Positions 39,538 through 48,043 of a stretch of DNA of 64,000 nucleotides are shown here, in pieces. The stretch is from Protula sp. h YS-2021 (Eukaryota; Annelida; Polychaeta; Sabellida; Serpulidae). The DNA is taken from the NCBI GenBank assembly GCA_949752745.1, contig OX457029.1, positions 14,319,551 to 14,383,550 on the forward strand, given 5' to 3'. The translations under genes and the position numbers were made by a program. Under the pieces are notes generated by a model. The model worked only from the letters and a program-made list of their open reading frames with translations. It was not told the DNA's origin and searched no databases. Numbering within the stretch: position 1 is the stretch's first letter; every line of letters starts with the position of its first letter.

Positions 39538-40494
39538 AGGTTCTTACAGGAAACGAAACCGATTCACGGTCGGCACACACTACACCCGCCTCTTCCCACC
39601 CAAGAGTTCCCGCCATGCAACGTTGTGGCGTCTGGTGAATGGCGTTTCATGCTAACCCCATACAGCTGGTCAGGGTGTCTTTTAGTAGATCTGCCATGTT
39701 TATTTACGATTTTGACATTTAGAAACGTTTCAACTCTCTCACTCTCCCACCCCCCCCCCACCCCCCCGTTCTCTCCTAGCTCCAATCTTCACAACGTCAC
39801 TTTTTCCATCTGCGGTTGTTCTTATCATGGTCGGCCCATTAGACTTAATCTGATAGGTCGCGGGATTCCGGTTCCTTCCTGGGGTACTGCAGTGGGAGTT
39901 GGGGTGGGGGGAGGGGGGCGGGGGTTAAGGCAGCAGCTAAAGGCGCGGTTGTTGATCCGTCTTAACATCCATCCTTGATCCATAGTGCTGTCAGGATCCA
40001 ATGTCTTCTTGATGAATTGGCGTGAATTTTTATGTTCATTATTCAGCTATTAATCTTTGCGTCGATTTGACAAGCGGACAGTTGTACAGTGATTGAGCTT
40101 TATATGGGTTATTCACGAAGCTTGTTATGAATTGGGAAGTTCCGTGCCCTGCTTGTCCTCTACAAGACGTAAATGAACGCACGTTTGTTTCATTTTGGTC
40201 TCTGCCTCTCAATTTGATACGACTTGCTGTTGATGAATGAGGCTGGCACGCGTCGTGCGGTGGGGGGGGGGGGGGGGGGGGTTGGGGGAGGGGGTTGAGA
40301 CATGCTAAGCTGATCATACTCCATGTGCTGTTTGATTTATGTGTTATTATGAAGAAAGAAGAGAGCCACTGACATGCAAACTTGTTTACTATAATACCTC
40401 ATTGGAAATAAATGTAAAAAATTTGTGACCAGATTCAGGAGATTACAAAAGTCGGCAATTTATTATTTCAAAAAAACTGTAAAATTAAGATTAA
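39538..40494. other. Intergenic with C/G tracts
   Basis: C-rich runs near 39750 and a long G run at 40261-40280. No gene supported. Confidence 0.45.
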
Positions 40495-40743
40495 ATGAAC
40501 TCGGCATCAAATCAATTAATTTTTTGATATCAAGAATTAATTTTTGATCTAAAAAAATCCCTATGTTGATCTCAAGAATTCATTTTTGCTATCTGTAATT
40601 GTATTTTTGATCTCTCTAAATGTATTCTTGATCTCAAAAAATAATTTTTGATATCAAGAAATATTTAGAGATATCAAGAAATATTCATTGATATCAAAAA
40701 TGATTTAATGACATCTTAAATTGATTTTTTGAGATCAAAAATA
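40495..40743. repeat. GATATC/GATCTC satellite, left flank of palindrome
   Basis: Degenerate ~30-bp units built on TTGATATCAAGAAT and TTTTTGATCTCAAAAA. The array resumes at 48044, so the 7.3 kb element interrupts it. Confidence 0.7.
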
Positions 40744-40775
40744 GTAGGGTAGAAACGACAGTTCTACTGCACTTT

Positions 40776-40862
40776 GTGACGTCATACTGTCTGGAAGTGA
40801 CGTCATCATGTCTGGAAGTGACGTCATAGCGTCTGGACCGGAAGTGCTGTCTGGACCGGAAG
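40776..40862. promoter_or_regulatory. CRE and ETS site cluster, left end
   Basis: TGACGTCAT occurs repeatedly next to CTGGAAGTGACGTCA and CCGGAAGTG words. These are CREB/ATF (TGACGTCA) and ETS (CCGGAAGT) motifs. The cluster is mirrored at about 47925-48010. Confidence 0.6.
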
Positions 40863-40979
40863 TGAGGTGATAGGCGTCGTCATGGCAACGTATTGTTGTG
40901 ATGGCAACGAAGCATGGTTAACGTGACGTCATAGGCGAAGCCATAGGCTTAGCCATAACCCTGATAACAAAGTGAGGAC

Positions 40980-41180
40980 CCGCCCCCCAGGCGGCAGTCC
41001 TGACGGACCCCCCCTAGGACATACTGTGTACCGACCCCCCCCCCCCCCCCCAGGCGGCAGTCCTGACGGACCCCCCCCCCCCCTAGGACATACTGTGTAC
41101 CGACCCCCCCCTAGGACATACTGTGTACCGACCCCCCCCCCCCCAGCACATACTGTGTACCGACCCCCCCCCCCCCCAGG
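40980..41180. repeat. C-tract tandem repeat, left arm
   Basis: Units of CCTAGGACATACTGTGTACC and GGCGGCAGTCCTGACGG alternate with runs of 7-15 C. Mirrored at 47607-47795 with different run lengths. Overlapping Pro/Gly-rich frames are shadows. Confidence 0.85.
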
Positions 41181-41239
41181 AGAGCAAAAATTGTGCTGAA
41201 TCAGCATGATGAAATCGTCGATTCAGCATGATAAAATAG

Positions 41240-41247
41240 TATATAAG
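41240..41247 (+). promoter_or_regulatory. TATA box of Cys-rich gene, left copy
   Basis: TATATAAG, 65 bases before the ATG at 41305. The leader between them holds three TCGTCAGACA units. Confidence 0.7.
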
Positions 41248-41304
41248 TGTAGTGACTCGAGGCTCAGACATCGTCAGACATCGTCAGACATCGTCAGACA
41301 CATC

Positions 41305-41634
41305 ATGGACAACACATCAGCTACTAAGAAAGTGACCATACAATGCTACAAGTGCTGCGTGAGGTTGGAATATGAAGGACAGTCACACAACTGCCCGGTG
41401 CACCACAACGCACCACGGCATTACTGCTGTAAAACCTGCGGTGGATTGCTCTGGTACAAGTTTACTGCAAGATTGCCAGGACCGGAGCCATGCACGGACT
41501 GCTGGTGGTGCGGTGCGACGCTGAAAAACTTTGGCTATTACAACTTTCATCCGTTCAAGTGCTCGAGAAGGCCTTTCTCCATGGAGCAGTTTTACAGATA
41601 CCAGTGTGATTGTGGAAATCCTACTTGCTGGTGA
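41305..41634 (+). CDS. Cys-rich zinc-binding-like protein, left copy
   Basis: 109 residues from ATG 41305 (chosen because it follows the TATA box and leader; the frame stays open further upstream). Paired cysteines occur throughout: CYKCC, CPVHH, CCKTCG, CTDCWWCG and, at the end, CDCGNPTCW. Four or so zinc-binding knuckles are likely. No signal peptide or membrane segment is present. The mirrored copy at 47139-47468 encodes the same protein. The mRNA appears to end at a histone-type stem-loop 19 bases after the stop rather than a poly(A) signal. I do not recognise the family; a nucleic-acid or protein-binding role is a guess from the zinc-like pattern. Confidence 0.75.
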   Translation: MDNTSATKKVTIQCYKCCVRLEYEGQSHNCPVHHNAPRHYCCKTCGGLLWYKFTARLPGPEPCTDCWWCGATLKNFGYYNFHPFKCSRRPFSMEQFYRYQCDCGNPTCW

Positions 41635-41653
41635 AGAAGTACTAACATCTTTC

Positions 41654-41669
41654 GGCCCTTTTAAGGGCC
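41654..41669 (+). terminator. Histone-type 3' stem-loop, left copy
   Basis: GGCCCTTTTAAGGGCC: a six-base stem and TTTA loop that fits every position of the histone mRNA 3' consensus (GGYYYTYHTHARRRCC). It starts 19 bases after the stop. A purine-rich GAAATGAAG follows at about 41680, where a U7-binding downstream element would be. Known role: SLBP binding and cleavage without polyadenylation. Confidence 0.75.
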
Positions 41670-41689
41670 ATCCTATATTATGAAATGAA

Positions 41690-42394
41690 GCAAAAACATG
41701 TCTGTCTGTGTGTGTGTGTGTGAGAGAGAATACATTTTATCACATTTCAGGTCTAGTTGGCGGATGAATACCATTTGGCAGACCATTTAACTTCACCGTC
41801 AGATGTCTCTGCTGTGCAGCTGTACAACTCCACAACTTTAAGTGAAACATTCATATACACAAGTAAAATTCTGCTGGGTCAGCAATTTTAACATTTTTGA
41901 GCAAGTTTGAAAAGTTACACACCATATTTTGATTACATGGAAGTAGCATAAAAGCATGAGTGAAACATGTCAACTAGTCAACTAGTGATACATTCTGCTG
42001 AGTTAACACACCATTGAAGTGTAGAAAGAGGGGTTCTACCGCAGTCAATCATCGTGACGTCATCAATCACGTGATCAATTAAGCCAATTAAGTCAATTAA
42101 GTCAATTAAGCCCGCTGTGACCTGTCAATCATTGTGACGCCATAATGACGTCATCATGCCTGGAAGTGACATCATCATGTCTGGACCGGAAGTGACGTCA
42201 TCATGTCTGTTTGTATCTGCTTGAGTTTTTGGATGGAGCGCGCGCGTGTTGGGATGACTTGATGATGAAGGGTAAACGTCAAAGTAGATTGTGCGTAAAC
42301 GTCATTTTGTTTTCTTAATTTGAAATAACGGACTTCCGTTGAAGTGTGGAACTTATATTTGTAACATGTCGTCATTTTAACTGTGTAAAAAGTT
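41690..42394. other. Left-arm spacer with CRE/ETS and AATT-rich repeats
   Basis: No gene. Contains a run of CAATTAAGTC/CAATTAAGC units (about 42077-42108), ATCACGTGAT, and further CRE sites including CCGGAAGTGACGTCA at 42186-42200, an ETS-CRE composite. The small - frame at 42175-42447 is a shadow also present in the mirror. Confidence 0.5.
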
Positions 42395-42960
42395 GAAAAA
42401 ATGGGATAACTTTCGTTATAGTTGACCGATTTGAATGAAAATTTCACTGTTTGATTTAGTTTTATATCTAGTTTTGTTATAAAGTGGTCACAGGCTATTT
42501 ACACCGGTGGCTGTATGCATTTTTGTAACATGCCGCCATTTTAACTTTGTAAAAAGGGAAAAATTGAGATAACTTCCGTTATACTTGGTCGATTTACATG
42601 AAAATTTCACTGTTTGATTCAGTTTTATGTAACATTTTAACATTAAGTGGTTATAGGCTATTTACACCGATGGCTGTATGCATAATGTGACATGCCGCCA
42701 TTTTAACTTTGTAAAAAGTGAAAAAATGAGATAACTTTCGCTATAGTTGGTCGATTTGCATGAAACTTTCACTGTTTGGTTCAGTTTTATATCTAGTTTT
42801 TGTTATAATGTAGTCATGGGCTATTTGCGCAGCTGGCTGTATGCATAATTTGACATTCGCCATTTTAACTTTTTAAAAAGTGGAAAAGTGTAATAACTTT
42901 CGTTATGGTTAACCGTTTGAATGAAAATTTCACCATTGAATTCAGTTTGACGTCTTAGTT
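42395..42960. repeat. ~165-bp tandem repeat, left arm
   Basis: About 3.4 units, with GACCGATTT/GGTCGATTT near 42423, 42588, 42749 and 42910. Each carries GAAAATTTCACTGTTTGA, CTATTTACACCGGTGGCTG and GCCGCCATTTTAACTTTG. Mirrored at about 45808-46375. Confidence 0.8.
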
Positions 42961-43041
42961 TACAGTAGTTTGCATAGGTGGGTTGTTGGATGGCGCGCGC
43001 CCAGCATTCAAACATGTGTTTGAATTATTTTTACGTCAAAC

Positions 43042-43340
43042 TATTGTTCAACAAGTTGTTTAGCAACTGTCCAACAATTGTTCAACAAGCTGATGTTCAA
43101 CATGTTGTTAAACATGTTCAACATGTTCAACATGTTCAACAACATGTTCAACAAGTTGAACATGTTCAACATGTTCAACATGTTCAACAACATGCTCAAC
43201 AACATGCTCAACATGTTCAACAACATGTTCAACATGTTGTTGCACAAGTTGAACATGTTCAACATGTTCAACATGTTGAATATGTTCAACTTGTTCAACA
43301 ACATGCTGTTTAACAAGTTGTTCAACAAGTTGTAGTTCAA
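43042..43340. repeat. (GTTCAACAT)n array, left arm
   Basis: 9-bp units GTTCAACAT with inverted GTTGAACAT units, making many GAACATGTTC palindromes. Mirrored at 45430-45725, which is 9 bases longer. Frames across it (HVQHVEHV, MFNMLN) are shadows. Confidence 0.9.
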
Positions 43341-43501
43341 GCAAAGAAAAAACAAGACATATGTTGAATAGGTTTATTAATACATTTAAATACACTTAAA
43401 TACACTTAAATACATTTAAATATATACAGCTTAAATCTATAACAATATTATAACATTTATTGATTTACAAAGTCTTTATTATAATGTTTAGTCAAATAAG
43501 T

Positions 43502-44236
43502 CTATTTTTCTTCATCTGCTTCACTCTGTTCACTGGAATCCATATCACTTTCTTCGTCACTGCTTTCATCTTCCTCCTCCTCATCTAGAAGCTCTTCAAA
43601 GAATGCATCGTTTCTTCTTATAGCCGCCTTTAGTGCCTTTGAATACTCGTAATGTTTTTCATCAACAAAGTAATTGAAGTCTTCTAAAATGGTTTCATAA
43701 TGTTTGTTTTGTTGTAGACGTTGGGCATATTTGAATAGTCTCATAAACAGTTGTTTAAGTCGACGCTTATAAATGGGTCGAAAGTCATCACTTGCTATTT
43801 CACGCGCATCTTCAAGCCCTTGTTCTTCATATTCTGAAACCTTTTCTTGAAATTTCTTATCATATTCATCGTAGACTTCTTGAACCATCTCATACCAAAC
43901 AGAGTCTGTTTCTGACTCACTTTCAGAGTCTGTTTCTGACTCAATTTCAGAGCTGCCGTCATCATCACCCTCAACACAATGTTCCATATGTTTGAACAAA
44001 GCTTCTTGACTGTTGTATAACGCACCACATTCTGTACAAGCATGTGCATTCTTTTCAGTCATGTTGACGCTTTGACTTTCCATAGAAGACTCATCTAAAG
44101 TTTCAGTGAAAGGTAGTTTTACAGGGTTTTCCATATCCGATTCTTCATCCAATTCTGACGTGTGAGCATTCTTTAAGTGCCTTTTAAGACTTTGTGGCCA
44201 ATTGTAAGATTTCAAACAAATGTTGCATTTATACAT
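43502..44236 (-). CDS. C2H2 zinc-finger acidic protein, left copy
   Basis: 244 residues. A C2H2 finger at the N-terminus (YKCNICLKSYNWPQSLKRHL, residues 2-24) is followed by a second finger of C2HC form near residue 68 (ACTECGALYNSQEALFKHME then HC). An acidic Ser/Glu/Asp stretch (SEIESETDSESESETDS) follows, then a basic helical segment (RPIYKRRLKQLFMRLFKYA) and a very acidic end (LLDEEEEDESSDEES). There is no enzyme domain; the shape suggests a DNA-binding regulator or packaging protein, which is inference. TATATAAG lies 54 bases before the ATG and AATAAA-type signals follow the stop. Flanked on both sides by GTTCAACAT arrays. Confidence 0.8.
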   Translation of the reverse strand: MYKCNICLKSYNWPQSLKRHLKNAHTSELDEESDMENPVKLPFTETLDESSMESQSVNMTEKNAHACTECGALYNSQEALFKHMEHCVEGDDDGSSEIESETDSESESETDSVWYEMVQEVYDEYDKKFQEKVSEYEEQGLEDAREIASDDFRPIYKRRLKQLFMRLFKYAQRLQQNKHYETILEDFNYFVDEKHYEYSKALKAAIRRNDAFFEELLDEEEEDESSDEESDMDSSEQSEADEEK

Positions 44237-44289
44237 CCTTTCGGTTCAACATGCACTTTTCAAATGATGAAAAAGCCTTTAAACATAGC

Positions 44290-44297
44290 CTTATATA
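44290..44297 (-). promoter_or_regulatory. TATA box of zinc-finger gene, left copy
   Basis: Complement of CTTATATA, i.e. TATATAAG, the same octamer as for the Cys-rich gene. Confidence 0.65.
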
Positions 44298-44302
44298 CAA
44301 CT

Positions 44303-44466
44303 TGTTGAACAACATGTTCAACAACATGTCCAACAAGTTGAACATGTTCAACATGTTCAACATGTTGTTGAACAAGTTGAACATGTTCAACATGTTGAAC
44401 ATGTTAAGCATGTTGAACATGTTCAACATGTTGAACATGTTGTTGAACATGTTGTTCAACAAGTTG
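44303..44466. repeat. Central GTTGAACAT/GTTCAACAT array
   Basis: The centre of the whole palindrome, between two divergent promoters. Units alternate in orientation, so the array can fold on itself at many registers. It is imperfectly symmetric (AAGCATG replaces AACATG near 44406). Confidence 0.85.
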
Positions 44467-44474
44467 TATATAAG
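44467..44474 (+). promoter_or_regulatory. TATA box of zinc-finger gene, right copy
   Basis: TATATAAG, 54 bases before the ATG at 44528. Confidence 0.65.
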
Positions 44475-44527
44475 GCTATGTTTAAAGGCTTTTTCATCAT
44501 TTGAAAAGTGCATGTTGAACCGAAAGG

Positions 44528-45262
44528 ATGTATAAATGCAACATTTGTTTGAAATCTTACAATTGGCCACAAAGTCTTAAAAGGCACTTAAAGAATGCTC
44601 ACACGTCAGAATTGGATGAAGAATCGGATATGGAAAACCCTGTAAAACTACCTTTCACTGAAACTTTAGATGAGTCTTCTATCGAAAGTCAAAGCGTCAA
44701 CATGACTGAAAAGAATGCACATGCTTGTACAGAATGTGGTGCGTTATACAACAGTCAAGAAGCTTTGTTCAAACATATGGAACATTGTGTTGAGGGTGAT
44801 GATGACGGCAGCTCTGAAATTGAGTCAGAAACAGACTCTGAAAGTGAGTCAGAAACAGACTCTGTTTGGTATGAGATGGTTCAAGAAGTCTACGATGAAT
44901 ATGATAAGAAATTTCAAGAAAAGGTTTCAGAATATGAAGAACAAGGGCTTGAAGATGCGCGTGAAATAGCAAGTGATGACTTTCGACCCATTTATAAGCG
45001 TCGACTTAAACAACTGTTTATGAGACTATTCAAATATGCCCAACGTCTACAACAAAACGAACATTATGAAACCATTTTAGAAGACTTCAATTACTTTGTT
45101 GATGAAAAACATTACGAGTATTCAAAGGCACTAAAGGCGGCTATAAGAAGAAACGATGCATTCTTTGAAGAGCTTCTAGATGAGGAGGAGGAAGATGAAA
45201 GCAGTGACGAAGAAAGTGATATGGATTCCAGTGAACAGAGTGAAGCAGATGAAGAAAAATAG
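44528..45262 (+). CDS. C2H2 zinc-finger acidic protein, right copy
   Basis: 244 residues, identical to the left-arm copy except Ile for Met in DESSIESQ and Glu for Lys in QRLQQNEHYE. Same fingers, acidic stretches and basic helix. Both copies are fully open, so neither arm has decayed. After the stop TAG an AATAAA lies near 45282 and a second at about 45303, so this transcript probably uses ordinary polyadenylation, unlike the Cys-rich gene. Confidence 0.8.
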   Translation: MYKCNICLKSYNWPQSLKRHLKNAHTSELDEESDMENPVKLPFTETLDESSIESQSVNMTEKNAHACTECGALYNSQEALFKHMEHCVEGDDDGSSEIESETDSESESETDSVWYEMVQEVYDEYDKKFQEKVSEYEEQGLEDAREIASDDFRPIYKRRLKQLFMRLFKYAQRLQQNEHYETILEDFNYFVDEKHYEYSKALKAAIRRNDAFFEELLDEEEEDESSDEESDMDSSEQSEADEEK

Positions 45263-45429
45263 ACTTATTTGACTAAACATTATAATAAAGACTTTGTAAA
45301 TCAATAAATGTTATAATATTGTTATAGATTTAAGCTGTATATATTTAAATGTATTTTAGTGTATTTAAGTGTATTTAAATGTATTAATAAACCTATTCAA
45401 CATATGTCTTGTTTTTTCTTTGCTTGAAC

Positions 45430-45725
45430 TACAACTTGTTGAACAACTTGTTAAACAGCATGTTGTTGAACAAGTTGAACATATTCAACATGTTGAACAT
45501 GTTGAACATGTTCAACTTGTGCAACAACATGTTGAACATGTTGTTGAACATGTTGAACATGTTGAGCATGTTGTTGAGCATGTTGTTGAACATGTTGAAC
45601 ATGTTGAACATGTTCAACTTGTTGAACATGTTGTTGAACATGTTGAACATGTTGAACATGTTTAACAACATGTTGAACATCAGCTTGTTGAACAATTGTT
45701 GGACAGTTGCTAAACAACTTGTTGA
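45430..45725. repeat. (GTTGAACAT)n array, right arm
   Basis: Mirror of 43042-43340, one 9-bp unit longer. Confidence 0.9.
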
Positions 45726-45807
45726 ACAATAGTTTGACGTAAAAATAATTCAAACACATGTTTGAATGCTGGGCGCGCGCCATCCAACAACCCACCTATG
45801 CAAACTA

Positions 45808-46375
45808 CTGTAAACTAAGACGTCAAACTGAATTCAATGGTGAAATTTTCATTCAAACGGTTAACCATAACGAAAGTTATTACACTTTTCCACTTTTTAA
45901 AAAGTTAAAATGGCGAATGTCAAATTATGCATACAGCCAGCTGCGCAAATAGCCCATGACTACATTATAACAAAAACTAGATATAAAACTGAACCAAACA
46001 GTGAAAGTTTCATGCAAATCGACCAACTATAGCGAAAGTTATCTCATTTTTTCACTTTTTACAAAGTTAAAATGGCGGCATGTCACATTATGCATACAGC
46101 CATCGGTGTAAATAGCCTATAACCACTTAATGTTAAAACGTTACATAAAACTGAATCAAACAGTGAAATTTTCATGTAAATCGACCAAGTATAACGGAAG
46201 TTATCTCAATTTTTCCCTTTTTACAAAGTTAAAATGGCGGCATGTTACAAAAATGCATACAGCCACCGGTGTAAATAGCCTGTGACCACTTTATAACAAA
46301 ACTAGATATAAAACTAAATCAAACAGTGAAATTTTCATTCAAATCGGTCAACTATAACGAAAGTTATCCCATTTT
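45808..46375. repeat. ~165-bp tandem repeat, right arm
   Basis: Mirror of the left-arm block, same unit order. Confidence 0.8.
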
Positions 46376-47090
46376 TTCAACTTTTTACACAGTTAAAATG
46401 ACGACATGTTACAAATATAAGTTCCACACTTCAACGGAAGTCCGTTATTTCAAATTAAGAAAACAAAATGACGTTTACGCACAATCTACTTTGACGTTTA
46501 CCCTTCATCATCAAGTCATCCCAACACGCGCGCGCTCCATCCAAAAACTCAAGCAGATACAAACAGACATGATGACGTCACTTCCGGTCCAGACATGATG
46601 ATGTCACTTCCAGGCATGATGACGTCATTATAGCGTCACAATGATTGACAGGTCACAGCGGGCTTAATTGACTTAATTGACTTAATTGGCTTAATTGATC
46701 ACGTGATTGATGACGTCACGATGATTGACTGCGGTAGAACCCCTCTTTCTACACTTCAATGGTGTGTTAACTCAGCAGAATGTATCACTAGTTGACTAGT
46801 TGACATGTTTCACTCATGCTTTTATGCTACTTCCATGTAATCAAAATATGGTGTGTAACTTTTCAAACTTGCTCAAAAATGTTAAAATTGCTGACTCAGC
46901 AGAATTTTACTTGTGTATATGAATGTTTCACTTAAAGTTGTGGAGTTGTACAGCTGCACAGCAGAGACATCTGACGGTGAAGTTAAATGGTCTGCCAAAT
47001 GGTATTCATCCGCCAACTAGACCTGAAATGTGATAAAATGTATTCTCTCTCACACACACACACACAGACAGACATGTTTTTGCTTCATTT
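46376..47090. other. Right-arm spacer with CRE/ETS sites
   Basis: Mirror of the left spacer. TGACGTCACTTCCGG lies at 46573-46587, and (CA)n near 47052-47066. No gene. Confidence 0.5.
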
Positions 47091-47103
47091 CATAATATAG
47101 GAT

Positions 47104-47119
47104 GGCCCTTAAAAGGGCC
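47104..47119 (-). terminator. Histone-type 3' stem-loop, right copy
   Basis: Complement GGCCCTTTTAAGGGCC, identical to the left copy and at the same distance from its stop. Confidence 0.75.
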
Positions 47120-47138
47120 GAAAGATGTTAGTACTTCT

Positions 47139-47468
47139 TCACCAGCAAGTAGGATTTCCACAATCACACTGGTATCTGTAAAACTGCTCCATGGAGAAAG
47201 GCCTTCTCGAGCACTTGAACGGATGAAAGTTGTAATAGCCAAAGTTTTTCAGCGTCGCACCGCACCACCAGCAGTCCGTGCATGGCTCCGGTCCTGGCAA
47301 TCTTGCAGTAAACTTGTACCAGAGCAATCCACCGCAGGTTTTACAGCAGTAATGCCGTGGTGCGTTGTGGTGCACCGGGCAGTTGTGTGACTGTCCTTCA
47401 TATTCCAACCTCACGCAGCACTTGTAGCATTGTATGGTCACTTTCTTAGTAGCTGATGTGTTGTCCAT
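47139..47468 (-). CDS. Cys-rich zinc-binding-like protein, right copy
   Basis: 109 residues, same sequence as the left copy over the whole frame (CYKCC, CCKTCG, CTDCWWCG, CDCGNPTCW). Start at 47468. The leader has four TCGTCAGACA units where the left has three. Both copies are intact. Confidence 0.75.
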   Translation of the reverse strand: MDNTSATKKVTIQCYKCCVRLEYEGQSHNCPVHHNAPRHYCCKTCGGLLWYKFTARLPGPEPCTDCWWCGATLKNFGYYNFHPFKCSRRPFSMEQFYRYQCDCGNPTCW

Positions 47469-47535
47469 GATGTGTCTGACGATGTCTGACGATGTCTGAC
47501 GATGTCTGACGATGTCTGAGCCTCGAGTCACTACA

Positions 47536-47543
47536 CTTATATA
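47536..47543 (-). promoter_or_regulatory. TATA box of Cys-rich gene, right copy
   Basis: Complement TATATAAG, 68 bases before the ATG at 47468. Confidence 0.7.
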
Positions 47544-47606
47544 CTATTTTATCATGCTGAATCGACGATTTCATCATGCTGATTCAGCACAATTTTTGCT
47601 CTCCTG

Positions 47607-47795
47607 GGGGGGGGGGGGTCGGTACACAGTATGTGCTGGGGGGGGGGGGTCGGTACACAGTATGTCCTAGGGGGGGGTCGGTACACAGTATGTCCTAGGG
47701 GGGGGGGGTCCGTCAGGACTGCCGCCTGGGGGGGGGGTCGGTACACAGTATGTCCTAGGGGGGGGGGGGTCCGTCAGGACTGCCGCCTGGGGGGT
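47607..47795. repeat. G-tract tandem repeat, right arm
   Basis: Mirror of the left C-tract repeat, with different run lengths and number of units. Confidence 0.85.
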
Positions 47796-47924
47796 GTCCT
47801 CACTTTGTTATCAGGGTTATGGCTACGCCTATGGCTACGCCTATGGCTTCGCCTATGACGTCACGTTAACCATGCTTCGTTGCCATCACAACAATACGTT
47901 GCCATGACGACGCCTATCACCTCA

Positions 47925-48010
47925 CTTCCGGTCCAGACAGCACTTCCGGTCCAGACGCTATGACGTCACTTCCAGACATGATGACGTCACTTCCAGACAG
48001 TATGACGTCA
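47925..48010. promoter_or_regulatory. CRE and ETS site cluster, right end
   Basis: Mirror of the left cluster: CACTTCCGG and TGACGTCA words close to the tip. Confidence 0.6.
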
Positions 48011-48043
48011 CAAAGTGCAGTAGAACTGTCGTTTTCACCCTAC

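Larger units (their letters stand above)
40744..48043. mobile_element. 7.3 kb palindromic two-gene element, family unknown
   Basis: Two ~3.65 kb arms are reverse complements around a centre near 44382-44393. The outer tips read GTAGGGT(A/G)(G/A)AAACGACAGT inward on both sides, flanked by TA, consistent with a TA target duplication. Each arm holds a Cys-rich gene, repeat blocks and a zinc-finger gene, in mirrored order. Visible arm differences: two residues in the zinc-finger protein, three versus four TCGTCAGACA units, a 9-base difference in a repeat array and variable C-tract lengths. No transposase, integrase, polymerase or Rep is visible, so it is either a non-autonomous foldback-type transposon or an integrated head-to-head dimer of a small hairpin-ended replicon. 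I do not recognise the family. Confidence 0.85.

Noticed and set aside
43041..43395. Frames rich in HVEHVQ or MFNMLN over the 9-bp arrays
   Set aside because: Low-complexity translations of the repeat, open on both strands and in several frames.
43042..45725. CRISPR array
   Set aside because: The repeats are contiguous 9-bp units without unique spacers, in animal DNA.
40744..48043. Palindrome as an assembly or read-through artefact
   Set aside because: The flanks are not mirrored, the ends are sharp with TA on both sides, and the arms differ in residues, repeat counts and run lengths. Not fully excluded without reads.
40744..48043. Polinton/Maverick or hAT assignment of the palindrome
   Set aside because: No polymerase, integrase or protease is seen and the tips lack the Polinton AGT pattern. 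The 8 bases outside a TAGGG-type hAT tip do not match as a direct duplication.
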